Source: Lutraria lutraria (lineage: Eukaryota; Mollusca; Bivalvia; Venerida; Mactridae). From it: DNA of 64,000 bases. Numbering within the stretch: the first letter of the stretch is position 1; the number at the start of each line of letters is the position of its first letter. The stretch is taken from NCBI GenBank assembly GCA_964023205.1, contig OZ026847.1, forward strand, positions 1,982,819 through 2,046,818, read 5' to 3'. The translations under genes and the position numbers were made by a program. The notes beneath the pieces are model-generated. The model searched no databases. It was not told the DNA's origin and worked only from the letters and a program-made list of their open reading frames with translations. Shown one piece after another: positions 20,769 to 33,867 of the stretch.

Positions 20769-21911
20769 ATGGAGAACACTTGTGAGACATCACATGGAGA
20801 TTCTATTCCACATAATTCCAATCTTCTAAACCAAGTCATTAATGACTCGGGGATTGGTCAAACGTTCTTTCCACCAGATTTTGAAAGTAAAGCTACAGTA
20901 AGTACGCCATTGTCTCTTGGAATTAATCCAGTGGAGCATGGTGGTACTGAAACGGCTCCAGCTAAGGCTGTTAGCGTACGGAGTCATACATGGAAATATT
21001 TTGTACTTTTCTGGATATTAGTGATACTCCTCGCAGTTATTGTTGAATTTGCCATGGACAAATTTAACCACATAAAAGAATTGGCTTGGGATAGAATTGA
21101 AGAGTACAGCTTCATGGCTTGGGTAAATATTATCATTCTTGCAGCGTTTTTGCTGTCTCTTTGTCTGAAGTTGAATATGGATAAAGCAGTGCAGAATACT
21201 CATTCTCCAATACCTCAGGACGGCACACCTAACAGTACTGTAAAATTATTGGATCCTACTCGTAGACGCACGAGTCCCGTCAGTCGCGACTTTCCATGTC
21301 GGCGAACATTCAACGGTCATGCATCTGATACTTGGCATGATTTTCGGAGGTATTATGATAATCTGGCTTTGCTAAATCGCTTGTCAGTAGAATATAAACG
21401 GAGAACACTACTTTGTAGTCTAAGGGGTCAAGCTGAATCGTTTGTTCACGGCTTACCGCCGAGTATTCAGAATGATTGGAACTTGCTAATTACAAAACTT
21501 GAAGACAGATTTGGAATTGCCAATATGAAGGACAGCTATATCGCGGATGCAAAGCTTCGTAGAAAGCAGAAAAATGAGTCATTTCGAGAATTTGGCCAAG
21601 CTCTCGAAGACTTATTTCGGAAAGCATACCCAGAGAATTCAGAATTTGTACAGGAGCAGGCGTTTACCACGTTTTTGGATAACTGCAACGAATCGGTAGA
21701 TTTTCGACTGGCAGTAAAAAGAACTAAGCCAAAGACATTGCAGGAGGCTATTACTAATGCCATGCAGGAAGACTGTTTACCATTAACAGAGAGAGAAAGA
21801 AGCACACATCTTAAAAACGTGTATGGTACAGGTCGTAGAGGCAGGGGCGGTTTTGGGAGAAAGTTTCCGCAAAGACCTCTATCCAATGACTCAGAACAAG
21901 ATTTAAATTAG
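20769..21911 (+). CDS. gag: Gag without the 44-residue duplication (U4, 380 aa)
   Basis: Same protein as U1 except for one copy of the 44-residue capsid segment (21545-21676) and Glu41Lys in the polar N-terminus. This is either the ancestral length or a clean in-frame loss. The single-copy junctions match what the GGAT-flanked duplication predicts. Confidence 0.88.
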   Translation: MENTCETSHGDSIPHNSNLLNQVINDSGIGQTFFPPDFESKATVSTPLSLGINPVEHGGTETAPAKAVSVRSHTWKYFVLFWILVILLAVIVEFAMDKFNHIKELAWDRIEEYSFMAWVNIIILAAFLLSLCLKLNMDKAVQNTHSPIPQDGTPNSTVKLLDPTRRRTSPVSRDFPCRRTFNGHASDTWHDFRRYYDNLALLNRLSVEYKRRTLLCSLRGQAESFVHGLPPSIQNDWNLLITKLEDRFGIANMKDSYIADAKLRRKQKNESFREFGQALEDLFRKAYPENSEFVQEQAFTTFLDNCNESVDFRLAVKRTKPKTLQEAITNAMQEDCLPLTERERSTHLKNVYGTGRRGRGGFGRKFPQRPLSNDSEQDLN

Positions 21912-23987
21912 GTACGTCCAACTCGGCAGGTCGCGAGGAGGATGTTCTTATTGACAAAAGACCTAACCAAACGGAGTTATGTTGTAAATTAAAGAAGGGC
22001 ATGAAGATTACTAGCACTGTTGGTGGCCTGCCAGTTTCTTTGAAAGTGGACACAGGCTCAGCATCAACATTTATCACGAGTAAAGTTTTTAAGAAAATTC
22101 CATACAAATTACGCCCAGGACACGGAAGTTCATTGCAGCCAATGGAACTGTCCTTAATTGTGATGGAGAAACAACATTACTAATGGAGTTCGACGGAGTG
22201 GAATTGAACGTTCCCGTAATTGTTGGCGGGGTTACTGAGAACTTGTTAGGTCATGACTTCTTGCAGCATTTTCAGTGTCCCTTAGATATGGAACATCGGA
22301 AGATATACATTGGAAAAGAAGGCAAAGAAAATACATACTTGAAACCAAGAAGGAGTCGTTTGACTCGAGTAGCTGCTGCAAAGACTATAGCGGTATCCGC
22401 TAAGAGTGAATGTCTAATTCCAGCAAAGTTTAAGGATAAACCATTGAGTGGAGATGGAATTTTAATGGTTCTTGCACGTTGTTTAGTTAATGCAGGACAG
22501 TCTATTTTCTATGCAATGCTCTTAAATCCTGGAATTGAGGATATTAAAATTCCCCAACGGTACTGTGATTGCTCTGTTTGAACATGTGAGACATGGCGAA
22601 ATCTCTAATTCAGTCTGTCATATTCGACAAGGCACGTCAGAAGACATTTTGCCACCACATCTTAATGAAGTATTGCAAAAGAGCTCGGAGAGTCTTGAAT
22701 CTAAAGATAAGTTCAGGGATTTATTGTATCGAAAACAGGAGGCATTTGCTGGTCCTGGAGAGATTGGACGTTGCAATTTAGGCAAACATCGTATAGTACT
22801 GACTGACGACACTCCAGTGAAAGATTCCCCGAGGAGGATTCCGATTTACAAGAGAGATGTCTTGGAGGAGCAAGTCAAGAAGCTGGAGGAGCAAGCTTTA
22901 ATTGGGAAGTCTGATAGCCCGTACTCCGCTCAAATTGTGTTAGTTAAGAAGAAAGATGATACCTGGAGAATGTGTGTAGACTATATAAAAATTGAATGAA
23001 AAGACGGTTAAAGATGCTTATCCCCTCCCTAGGATCGAGGATAACTTGGATTCACTATCTGGAGCATACCCATTTCCACTCTTGATTGTTACATGGCATA
23101 TCACCAGATTGAACTGGAAGAAAACGACAAGATTAAAACAGCTTTTGCTACTCCTACAGGCGGATTATACCACTATGTGACCATGCCATTTGGGTTATGT
23201 AATGCGCCTGCGACATTTCAGAGAATTGCAGAGAAAGCGCTTGAGGGACTACAGTGGAAAATTGCAGTGTTATATCTGGATGATATCATTGTATTCAGTC
23301 ATGACTTTGACTCACATATCAGAGATCTGGAAGTGGTATTAGACAGAATGATAAATGCTGGACTGAAATTGAAACCATCTAAGTGTAAATTCTTTAGAGA
23401 AGAAACCAATTTCCTAGGTCACGTTATATCCAAGAACGGAGTAAAACCAGATCCAAGTAAAATTGAGGTTGTCAAAAATCTTACACATCCAACTCGTTTG
23501 AAAGATTTGCGTGGTTTTCTAGGACTCACATCATACTACAGGAAATTTATCGAAAATTATTCAGAAATTGCAAAGCTTTTGTACTTTCTTACTAGGACAA
23601 ATGTCAATGGATGTGGAATACCGAGTGTGAAACAGCCTTTTATGAGCTGAAGTAGAAACTCACTTGTGCTCCTATACTTGCTTACATGGAGGTGAGTTTG
23701 TCCTTAACTGTGATGCTAGCTCATCGTCCATTGGAGCGGTCCTTTCGCAGGAGCAAAATGGCTCCGAAAGGGTGATAGCGTATGCTAGTCGAACATTGAG
23801 TGCAACAGAACGCATTTATTGTGTGACAAAGCTCGAAATGCTTGCAGTGGAATTCTTCACAAAGCATTTTAAGCATTACTTACTCGGAAGACATTTTACA
23901 GTGAGGTCAGATCATGGTTCTTTACGGTGGTTGAGCCGTTTCAAAGAACCAGATGGTCAGATACAAAGATGGCTGGAACAATTATAA
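21902..23987 (+). pseudogene. Protease-RT-RNase H, frame-broken (U4)
   Basis: Pieces: 22001-22183, 22183-22581, 22535-22999 (154 codons, four-A form), 22992-23180, 23093-23650 and 23664-23987. It combines the intact A run with the type-A post-protease sequence and TAG, so it lacks one lesion seen in U1. Confidence 0.87.
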
Positions 23988-25707
23988 GTCAATTCAACTT
24001 TGAACTAGTCCACAATCCTGGTATTAAGCATAGAAACGCTGACTTTTTGTCAAGAGTTGCCCAAGGTGATCAGACATTATGTAGGCAGTGCAAATTGCCT
24101 ATTACACATAATCAAGTCAGAGAAGGAGCTTTATCGGAAGGAGCCACGAAGGAGGCGGTCGACGCAATGATCATAGGATCTTTGTTAGAGGAGCAGTCTG
24201 ACAATGACGAAGAGGAGCAAGAAGAGCATGTACCATTACAACACTACAGGAGACACCCACCACGTGTGCGTAGGAAAAGAGGGCGTAAATTAAATAAACC
24301 GGAACCAGCTAAACAAAAACTGGAACCGAATAATGAATTAACAAGAGAACGATTACAAGAATATCAAGAAGAGTATCAAGATTTAGGTTATATACGAAAA
24401 TTGAAACTTGACAATGTCAGTAAACCAGTGTGGTCAACAATTTCGGATAAGGGTAAAGACGTGAAGTTTTGGGTTTCTAGATGGGATTTATTAGCGATAC
24501 GCAGTAGTTTGTTATGCATTAAATGGGAATGTTCAGAGAAAGACATCAGATGGAGAGTCTGTGTCCCAAAGAAGGTGATACCATTTGTCATGTGGTACAT
24601 TCATGATGCTCACGTGTCTGGTTACATGGGTATCAAGAAATCATTTGACAAAGCAAAACAATGTCCATTTTACTGGAATAGCATGAGTCGCACTGCAGCA
24701 AGTTATGTCCGTTCCTGTGAACTGTGTGGTGAGGCAAATAACCCTCCATGTTCAAAGAGACATTTCTTACAGCCATACACAGTTGGACATCGTTTTGAAA
24801 GAATTGCTATGAATATTGCTGGTCCGTTCCCTAGGTCAGAAAATGGTAATGCCTACATTCTAGTCATAGGTAACTATTTTACTAAATTTGTCGAGATTTT
24901 TCCATTGAGTGACATGACCGCCATTACTCTAGCAGAATGTGTAGTAAGGGGTTGGATCAAACGATACGGCTGTCCCAGAGAGATACACTCTGATCAGGGA
25001 CGTCAGTTTGAAAGTGTGGTGTTTCAAGAAGTATGTAAATTATTAGAAATAAGCAAAACTCGGACGACTCCTTTACATGCAAGATCAGATGGTTTTGTAG
25101 AACGGATGAATAGAACTATTCAAAATATTTTGTCAAAGTTAGTTCAGTCAAACCAAAAGGATTGGGATAAATATTTACGTTTTATTGTGATGGCATGTAA
25201 CTCCATTCCACAGGAAAGTACTGGTTTTACGCCATCTCGACTTATGTACGGGGAAGAAATAACTATGCCTATTGATCTATTGTCTGACAATTTCTCAACT
25301 CATGAGCAGGAGCCTGAGCAGTTAATGACGGAGTATACGGGTGGTTTACAAAATACATTGAAGGAGCCTTGGTTCAAGAAAATCTAAAGACAGCTTCACT
25401 ACGCCAAAAGAAACAGTACGATACTCGTGTTAAAGCTTTTCACTTTAACAACGGTGATTCAGTATGGAGAAATAAAAAACAAGCAGTACCTGGAATGAAA
25501 ACAAAAATACAACGTCACTGGACAGGACCTTGGAAAATAACACAGAAATTGTGTGATGTATTGTTTAGAATTCAGAATGCTCCTAATTTACCTTCTGTTA
25601 TCATTCATGGGGATAATTTAAAACCATATTTTGGCGGAAAGACAGTAAATGTAGAAATTGAGAAAGTTCAACAAAATACACAAGACCCGTCACTCAGTTA
25701 CATTTAG
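23927..25707 (+). pseudogene. Integrase, frame-broken (U4)
   Basis: Core open 23927-25387 with private Ala471Thr; C-terminal piece 25369-25707. Type-A frame across the zinc region. Confidence 0.86.
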
Positions 25708-26195
25708 ATCCTGGTGCAGGAAATCTACCAGATTACAGTTTTTCCGGAGTAGATCATTTTTTGCGGAATGCCAATGTAGATATAGTGGACACAATTTAAG
25801 TGATACTGAATCAAATAACAAACGTGATAATTTGACTTTATTAAATCGTGTGGTGACGAACAATCTGAGTACAAAAATAGAGTTTGTGTCCTATATCAAT
25901 GACTGGTTCACCAACGTAATTTTCAAGCCAAGAACTGGTTGTCATATCAAGAAGAAATCTTGGTCTGCAGCAATATCAGGGAGATATTTTGACTTTCGTA
26001 TTGAACTAAGTAAGTTCAAGACAATGTATTATTGAGAAACATTTATCTGAAGAACAGTTGATCATTACTTACTTGGTAAGATGACTTTCATGCATTATAG
26101 GTATGCGACAAATATTTTGATACTTTCACGTTTTCTTTAGTTTTGGTTATTTTATGTTGTTGGTGTTATATTGAACAGTGGAAGTTCAATGTCAT
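25708..26195 (+). other. 3' region without recognised gene (U4)
   Basis: Equivalent to 7907-8394; nothing further seen. Confidence 0.5.
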
Positions 26196-26209
26196 AAAGA
26201 AGGGGATAG

Positions 26210-26524
26210 TGTAACGAATTTGCGTTTATGCTCTATGTATTCACGGTCCATTCGTTACTCCTCCTTTCATCCCATATTTCATTCATTACTCCTTTCATTC
26301 GTTGTCATATTCATTACTCCTTTCATGTTTACTCTTTTATGCATTGCTCCATCGTATGAAGGAGCACAGGAGCTACTGTAGTCTCCTTTTGGGAGCACTA
26401 TTTGCTATACATACTCTTGTTGTTGTCATCATATCTGAGATACGTATATTCGGTGGAAATAAATAGTCACGTTTTGAGTTATTGTGTGTTGTTCCTCGTT
26501 CTGTAAAATCCTCATTGCGTTTCA
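26210..26524 (+). repeat. LTR 5
   Basis: 315 bp, A allele, although the preceding unit U4 is type A in pol. It is the only LTR whose allele disagrees with the 3' half before it, marking an exchange point between about 24.6 and 26.3 kb. Confidence 0.92.
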
Positions 26525-26614
26525 TTGGTGGCAGCGGTGGGATTATTTGCACATTATCTAATGAGATAAGCGAATCCTTGATATTTAATAATTGAGTGAA
26601 TTTAATAGAACAGG

Positions 26615-27889
26615 ATGGAGAACACTTGTGAGACATCACATGGAGATTCTATTCCACATAATTCCAATCTTCTAAACCAAGTCATTAATGACTCGGGGAT
26701 TGGTCAAACGTTCTTTCCACCAGATTTTGAAAGTGAAGCTACAGTAAGTACGCCATTGTCTCTTGGAATTAATCCAGTGGAGCATGGTGGTACTGAAACG
26801 GCTCCAGCTAAGGCTGTTAGCGTACGGAGTCATACATGGAAATATTTTGTACTTTTCTGGATATTAGTGATACTCCTCGCAGTTATTGTTGAATTTGCCA
26901 TGGACAAATTTAACCACATAAAAGAATTGGCTTGGGATAGAATTGAAGAGTACAGCTTCATGGCTTGGGTAAATATTATCATTCTTGCAGCGTTTTTGCT
27001 GTCTCTTTGTCTGAAGTTGAATATGGATAAAGCAGTGCAGAATACTCATTCTCCAATACCTCAGGACGGCACACCTAACAGTACTGTAAAATTATTGGAT
27101 CCTACTCGTAGACGCACGAGTCCCGTCAGTCGCGACTTTCCATGTCGGCGAACATTCAACGGTCATGCATCTGATACTTGGCATGATTTTCGGAGGTATT
27201 ATGATAATCTGGCTTTGCTAAATCGCTTGTCAGTAGAATATAAACGGAGAACACTACTTTGTAGTCTAAGGGGTCAAGCTGAATCGTTTGTTCACGGCTT
27301 ACCGCCGAGTATTCAGAATGATTGGAACTTGCTAATTACAAAACTTGAAGACAGATTTGGAATTGCCAATATGAAGGACAGCTATATCGCGGATGCAAAG
27401 CTTCGTAGAAAGCAGAAAAATGAGTCATTTCGAGAATTTGGCCAAGCTCTCGAAGACTTATTTCGGAAAGCATACCCAGAGAATTCAGAATTTGTACAGG
27501 AGCAGGCGTTTACCACGTTTTTGGATGCAAAGCTTCGTAGAAAGCAGAAAAATGAGTCATTTCGAGAATTTGGCCAAGCTCTCGAAGACTTATTTCGGAA
27601 AGCATACCCAGAGAATTCAGAATTTGTACAGGAGCAGGCGTTTACCACGTTTTTGGATAACTGCAACGAATCGGTAGATTTTCGACTGGCAGTAAAAAGA
27701 ACTAAGCCAAAGACATTGCAGGAGGCTATTACTAATGCCATGCAGGAAGACTGTTTACCATTAACAGAGAGAGAAAGAAGCACACATCTTAAAAACGTGT
27801 ATGGTACAGGTCGTAGAGGCAGGGGCGGTTTTGGGAGAAAGTTTCCGCAAAGACCTCTATCCAATGACTCAGAACAAGATTTAAATTAG
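26615..27889 (+). CDS. gag: Gag (U5, 424 aa)
   Basis: Protein identical to U1 Gag, duplicated capsid segment present. Slippery heptamer at 27880-27886. Confidence 0.87.
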   Translation: MENTCETSHGDSIPHNSNLLNQVINDSGIGQTFFPPDFESEATVSTPLSLGINPVEHGGTETAPAKAVSVRSHTWKYFVLFWILVILLAVIVEFAMDKFNHIKELAWDRIEEYSFMAWVNIIILAAFLLSLCLKLNMDKAVQNTHSPIPQDGTPNSTVKLLDPTRRRTSPVSRDFPCRRTFNGHASDTWHDFRRYYDNLALLNRLSVEYKRRTLLCSLRGQAESFVHGLPPSIQNDWNLLITKLEDRFGIANMKDSYIADAKLRRKQKNESFREFGQALEDLFRKAYPENSEFVQEQAFTTFLDAKLRRKQKNESFREFGQALEDLFRKAYPENSEFVQEQAFTTFLDNCNESVDFRLAVKRTKPKTLQEAITNAMQEDCLPLTERERSTHLKNVYGTGRRGRGGFGRKFPQRPLSNDSEQDLN

Positions 27890-29965
27890 GTACGTCCAAC
27901 TCGGCAGGTCGCGAGGAGGATGTTCTTATTGACAAAAGACCTAACCAAACGGAGTTATGTTGTAAATTAAAGAAGGGCATGAAGATTACTAGCACTGTTG
28001 GTGGCCTGCCAGTTTCTTTGAAAGTGGACACAGGCTCAGCATCAACATTTATCACGAGTAAAGTTTTTAAGAAAATTCCATACAAATTACGCCCAGGACA
28101 CGGAAGTTCATTGCAGCCAATGGAACTGTCCTTAATTGTGATGGAGAAACAACATTACTAATGGAGTTCGACGGAGTGGAATTGAACGTTCCCGTAATTG
28201 TTGGCGGGGTTACTGAGAACTTGTTAGGTCATGACTTCTTGCAGCATTTTCAGTGTCCCTTAGATATGGAACATCGGAAGATATACATTGGAAAAGAAGG
28301 CAAAGAAAATACATACTTGAAACCAAGAAGGAGTCGTTTGACTCGAGTAGCTGCTGCAAAGACTATAGCGGTATCCGCTAAGAGTGAATGTCTAATTCCA
28401 GCAAAGTTTAAGGATAAACCATTGAGTGGAGATGGAATTTTAATGGTTCTTGCACGTTGTTTAGTTAATGCAGGACAGTCTATTTTCTATGCAATGCTCT
28501 TAAATCCTGGAATTGAGGATATTAAAATTCCCCAACGGTACTGTGATTGCTCTGTTTGAACATGTGAGACATGGCGAAATCTCTAATTCAGTCTGTCATA
28601 TTCGACAAGGCACGTCAGAAGACATTTTGCCACCACATCTTAATGAAGTATTGCAAAAGAGCTCGGAGAGTCTTGAATCTAAAGATAAGTTCAGGGATTT
28701 ATTGTATCGAAAACAGGAGGCATTTGCTGGTCCTGGAGAGATTGGACGTTGCAATTTAGGCAAACATCGTATAGTACTGACTGACGACACTCCAGTGAAA
28801 GATTCCCCGAGGAGGATTCCGATTTACAAGAGAGATGTCTTGGAGGAGCAAGTCAAGAAGCTGGAGGAGCAAGCTTTAATTGGGAAGTCTGATAGCCCGT
28901 ACTCCGCTCAAATTGTGTTAGTTAAGAAGAAAGATGATACCTGGAGAATGTGTGTAGACTATATAAAAATTGAATGAAAAGACGGTTAAAGATGCTTATC
29001 CCCTCCCTAGGATCGAGGATAACTTGGATTCACTATCTGGAGCATACCCATTTCCACTCTTGATTGTTACATGGCATATCACCAGATTGAACTGGAAGAA
29101 AACGACAAGATTAAAACAGCTTTTGCTACTCCTACAGGCGGATTATACCACTATGTGACCATGCCATTTGGGTTATGTAATGCGCCTGCGACATTTCAGA
29201 GAATTGCAGAGAAAGCGCTTGAGGGACTACAGTGGAAAATTGCAGTGTTATATCTGGATGATATCATTGTATTCAGTCATGACTTTGACTCACATATCAG
29301 AGATCTGGAAGTGGTATTAGACAGAATGATAAATGCTGGACTGAAATTGAAACCATCTAAGTGTAAATTCTTTAGAGAAGAAACCAATTTCCTAGGTCAC
29401 GTTATATCCAAGAACGGAGTAAAACCAGATCCAAGTAAAATTGAGGTTGTCAAAAATCTTACACATCCAACTCGTTTGAAAGATTTGCGTGGTTTTCTAG
29501 GACTCACATCATACTACAGGAAATTTATCGAAAATTATTCAGAAATTGCAAAGCTTTTGTACTTTCTTACTAGGACAAATGTCAATGGATGTGGAATACC
29601 GAGTGTGAAACAGCCTTTTATGAGCTGAAGTAGAAACTCACTTGTGCTCCTATACTTGCTTACATGGAGGTGAGTTTGTCCTTAACTGTGATGCTAGCTC
29701 ATCGTCCATTGGAGCGGTCCTTTCGCAGGAGCAAAATGGCTCCGAAAGGGTGATAGCGTATGCTAGTCGAACATTGAGTGCAACAGAACGCATTTATTGT
29801 GTGACAAAGCTCGAAATGCTTGCAGTGGAATTCTTCACAAAGCATTTTAAGCATTACTTACTCGGAAGACATTTTACAGTGAGGTCAGATCATGGTTCTT
29901 TACGGTGGTTGAGCCGTTTCAAAGAACCAGATGGTCAGATACAAAGATGGCTGGAACAATTATAA
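27880..29965 (+). pseudogene. Protease-RT-RNase H, frame-broken (U5)
   Basis: Pieces: 27979-28161, 28161-28559, 28513-28977, 28970-29158, 29071-29628 and 29642-29965. Same lesion set as U4. Confidence 0.87.
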
Positions 29966-31685
29966 GTCAATTCAACTTTGAACTAGTCCACAATCCTGGT
30001 ATTAAGCATAGAAACGCTGACTTTTTGTCAAGAGTTGCCCAAGGTGATCAGACATTATGTAGGCAGTGCAAATTGCCTATTACACATAATCAAGTCAGAG
30101 AAGGAGCTTTATCGGAAGGAGCCACGAAGGAGGCGGTCGACGCAATGATCATAGGATCTTTGTTAGAGGAGCAGTCTGACAATGACGAAGAGGAGCAAGA
30201 AGAGCATGTACCATTACAACACTACAGGAGACACCCACCACGTGTGCGTAGGAAAAGAGGGCGTAAATTAAATAAACCGGAACCAGCTAAACAAAAACTG
30301 GAACCGAATAATGAATTAACAAGAGAACGATTACAAGAATATCAAGAAGAGTATCAAGATTTAGGTTATATACGAAAATTGAAACTTGACAATGTCAGTA
30401 AACCAGTGTGGTCAACAATTTCGGATAAGGGTAAAGACGTGAAGTTTTGGGTTTCTAGATGGGATTTATTAGCGATACGCAGTAGTTTGTTATGCATTAA
30501 ATGGGAATGTTCAGAGAAAGACATCAGATGGAGAGTCTGTGTCCCAAAGAAGGTGATACCATTTGTCATGTGGTACATTCATGATGCTCACGTGTCTGGT
30601 TACATGGGTATCAAGAAATCATTTGACAAAGCAAAACAATGTCCATTTTACTGGAATAGCATGAGTCGCACTGCAGCAAGTTATGTCCGTTCCTGTGAAC
30701 TGTGTGGTGAGGCAAATAACCCTCCATGTTCAAAGAGACATTTCTTACAGCCATACACAGTTGGACATCGTTTTGAAAGAATTGCTATGAATATTGCTGG
30801 TCCGTTCCCTAGGTCAGAAAATGGTAATGCCTACATTCTAGTCATAGGTAACTATTTTACTAAATTTGTCGAGATTTTTCCATTGAGTGACATGACCGCC
30901 ATTACTCTAGCAGAATGTGTAGTAAGGGGTTGGATCAAACGATACGGCTGTCCCAGAGAGATACACTCTGATCAGGGACGTCAGTTTGAAAGTGTGGTGT
31001 TTCAAGAAGTATGTAAATTATTAGAAATAAGCAAAACTCGGACGACTCCTTTACATGCAAGATCAGATGGTTTTGTAGAACGGATGAATAGAACTATTCA
31101 AAATATTTTGTCAAAGTTAGTTCAGTCAAACCAAAAGGATTGGGATAAATATTTACGTTTTATTGTGATGGCATGTAACTCCATTCCACAGGAAAGTACT
31201 GGTTTTACGCCATCTCGACTTATGTACGGGGAAGAAATAACTATGCCTATTGATCTATTGTCTGACAATTTCTCAACTCATGAGCAGGAGCCTGAGCAGT
31301 TAATGACGGAGTATGCGGGTGGTTTACAAAATACATTGAAGGAGCCTTGGTTCAAGAAAATCTAAAGACAGCTTCACTACGCCAAAAGAAACAGTACGAT
31401 ACTCGTGTTAAAGCTTTTCACTTTAACAACGGTGATTCAGTATGGAGAAATAAAAAACAAGCAGTACCTGGAATGAAAACAAAAATACAACGTCACTGGA
31501 CAGGACCTTGGAAAATAACACAGAAATTGTGTGATGTATTGTTTAGAATTCAGAATGCTCCTAATTTACCTTCTGTTATCATTCATGGGGATAATTTAAA
31601 ACCATATTTTGGCGGAAAGACAGTAAATGTAGAAATTGAGAAAGTTCAACAAAATACACAAGACCCGTCACTCAGTTACATTTAG
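29905..31685 (+). pseudogene. Integrase, frame-broken (U5)
   Basis: Core open 29905-31365, C-terminal piece 31347-31685; no private change seen. Confidence 0.86.
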
Positions 31686-32173
31686 ATCCTGGTGCAGGAA
31701 ATCTACCAGATTACAGTTTTTCCGGAGTAGATCATTTTTTGCGGAATGCCAATGTAGATATAGTGGACACAATTTAAGTGATACTGAATCAAATAACAAA
31801 CGTGATAATTTGACTTTATTAAATCGTGTGGTGACGAACAATCTGAGTACAAAAATAGAGTTTGTGTCCTATATCAATGACTGGTTCACCAACGTAATTT
31901 TCAAGCCAAGAACTGGTTGTCATATCAAGAAGAAATCTTGGTCTGCAGCAATATCAGGGAGATATTTTGACTTTCGTATTGAACTAAGTAAGTTCAAGAC
32001 AATGTATTATTGAGAAACATTTATCTGAAGAACAGTTGATCATTACTTACTTGGTAAGATGACTTTCATGCATTATAGGTATGCGACAAATATTTTGATA
32101 CTTTCACGTTTTCTTTAGTTTTGGTTATTTTATGTTGTTGGTGTTATATTGAACAGTGGAAGTTCAATGTCAT
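31686..32173 (+). other. 3' region without recognised gene (U5)
   Basis: Equivalent to 7907-8394; nothing further seen. Confidence 0.5.
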
Positions 32174-32187
32174 AAAGAAGGGGATAG

Positions 32188-32502
32188 TGTAACGAATTTG
32201 CGTTTATGCTCTATGTATTCACGGTCCATTCGTTACTCCTCCTTTCATCCCATATTTCATTCATTACTCCTTTCATTCGTTGTCATGTTCATTACTCCTT
32301 TCATGTTTACTCTTTTATGCATTGCTCCATCGTATGAAGGAGCACAGGAGCTACTGTAGTCTCCTTTTGGGAGCACTATTTGCTATACATACTCTTGTTG
32401 TTGTCATCATATCTGAGATACGTATATTCGGTGGAAATAAATAGTCACGTTTTGAGTTATTGTGTGTTGTTCCTCGTTCTGTAAAATCCTCATTGCGTTT
32501 CA
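32188..32502 (+). repeat. LTR 6
   Basis: 315 bp, G allele. Confidence 0.92.
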
Positions 32503-32592
32503 TTGGTGGCAGCGGTGGGATTATTTGCACATTATCTAATGAGATAAGCGAATCCTTGATATTTAATAATTGAGTGAATTTAATAGAACAGG

Positions 32593-33867
32593 ATGGAGAA
32601 CACTTGTGAGACATCACATGGAGATTCTATTCCACATAATTCCAATCTTCTAAACCAAGTCATTAATGACTCGGGGATTGGTCAAACGTTCTTTCCACCA
32701 GATTTTGAAAGTGAAGCTACAGTAAGTACGCCATTGTCTCTTGGAATTAATCCAGTGGAGCATGGTGGTACTGAAACGGCTCCAGCTAAGGCTGTTAGCG
32801 TACGGAGTCATACATGGAAATATTTTGTACTTTTCTGGATATTAGTGATACTCCTCGCAGTTATTGTTGAATTTGCCATGGACAAATTTAACCACATAAA
32901 AGAATTGGCTTGGGATAGAATTGAAGAGTACAGCTTCATGGCTTGGGTAAATATTATCATTCTTGCAGCGTTTTTGCTGTCTCTTTGTCTGAAGTTGAAT
33001 ATGGATAAAGCAGTGCAGAATACTCATTCTCCAATACCTCAGGACGGCACACCTAACAGTACTGTAAAATTATTGGATCCTACTCGTAGACGCACGAGTC
33101 CCGTCAGTCGCGACTTTCCATGTCGGCGAACATTCAACGGTCATGCATCTGATACTTGGCATGATTTTCGGAGGTATTATGATAATCTGGCTTTGCTAAA
33201 TCGCTTGTCAGTAGAATATAAACGGAGAACACTACTTTGTAGTCTAAGGGGTCAAGCTGAATCGTTTGTTCACGGCTTACCGCCGAGTATTCAGAATGAT
33301 TGGAACTTGCTAATTACAAAACTTGAAGACAGATTTGGAATTGCCAATATGAAGGACAGCTATATCGCGGATGCAAAGCTTCGTAGAAAGCAGAAAAATG
33401 AGTCATTTCGAGAATTTGGCCAAGCTCTCGAAGACTTATTTCGGAAAGCATACCCAGAGAATTCAGAATTTGTACAGGAGCAGGCGTTTACCACGTTTTT
33501 GGATGCAAAGCTTCGTAGAAAGCAGAAAAATGAGTCATTTCGAGAATTTGGCCAAGCTCTCGAAGACTTATTTCGGAAAGCATACCCAGAGAATTCAGAA
33601 TTTGTACAGGAGCAGGCGTTTACCACGTTTTTGGATAACTGCAACGAATCGGTAGATTTTCGACTGGCAGTAAAAAGAACTAAGCCAAAGACATTGCAGG
33701 AGGCTATTACTAATGCCATGCAGGAAGACTGTTTACCATTAACAGAGAGAGAAAGAAGCACACATCTTAAAAACGTGTATGGTACAGGTCGTAGAGGCAG
33801 GGGCGGTTTTGGGAGAAAGTTTCCGCAAAGACCTCTATCCAATGACTCAGAACAAGATTTAAATTAG
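32593..33867 (+). CDS. gag: Gag (U6, 424 aa)
   Basis: Protein identical to U1 Gag. Slippery heptamer at 33858-33864. Confidence 0.87.
   Translation: MENTCETSHGDSIPHNSNLLNQVINDSGIGQTFFPPDFESEATVSTPLSLGINPVEHGGTETAPAKAVSVRSHTWKYFVLFWILVILLAVIVEFAMDKFNHIKELAWDRIEEYSFMAWVNIIILAAFLLSLCLKLNMDKAVQNTHSPIPQDGTPNSTVKLLDPTRRRTSPVSRDFPCRRTFNGHASDTWHDFRRYYDNLALLNRLSVEYKRRTLLCSLRGQAESFVHGLPPSIQNDWNLLITKLEDRFGIANMKDSYIADAKLRRKQKNESFREFGQALEDLFRKAYPENSEFVQEQAFTTFLDAKLRRKQKNESFREFGQALEDLFRKAYPENSEFVQEQAFTTFLDNCNESVDFRLAVKRTKPKTLQEAITNAMQEDCLPLTERERSTHLKNVYGTGRRGRGGFGRKFPQRPLSNDSEQDLN

Larger units (their letters stand above)
20364..26209 (+). mobile_element. Unit U4, short mosaic unit (5846 bp)
   Basis: LTR A allele (as after type-B units), single 132-bp segment in gag, then type-A pol with TTCTAT after protease, RT Ala and TAG at 23653-23655, but with four A at the run that is three A in U1. 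Private changes: G to A at 20889 (Gag Glu41Lys) and G to A at 25337 (integrase Ala471Thr). Confidence 0.95.
26210..32187 (+). mobile_element. Unit U5, complete, mosaic
   Basis: 5978 bp. LTR A allele, gag duplication present, type-A pol with TAG at 29631-29633, but four A as in U4. I saw no private coding change. Confidence 0.95.
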
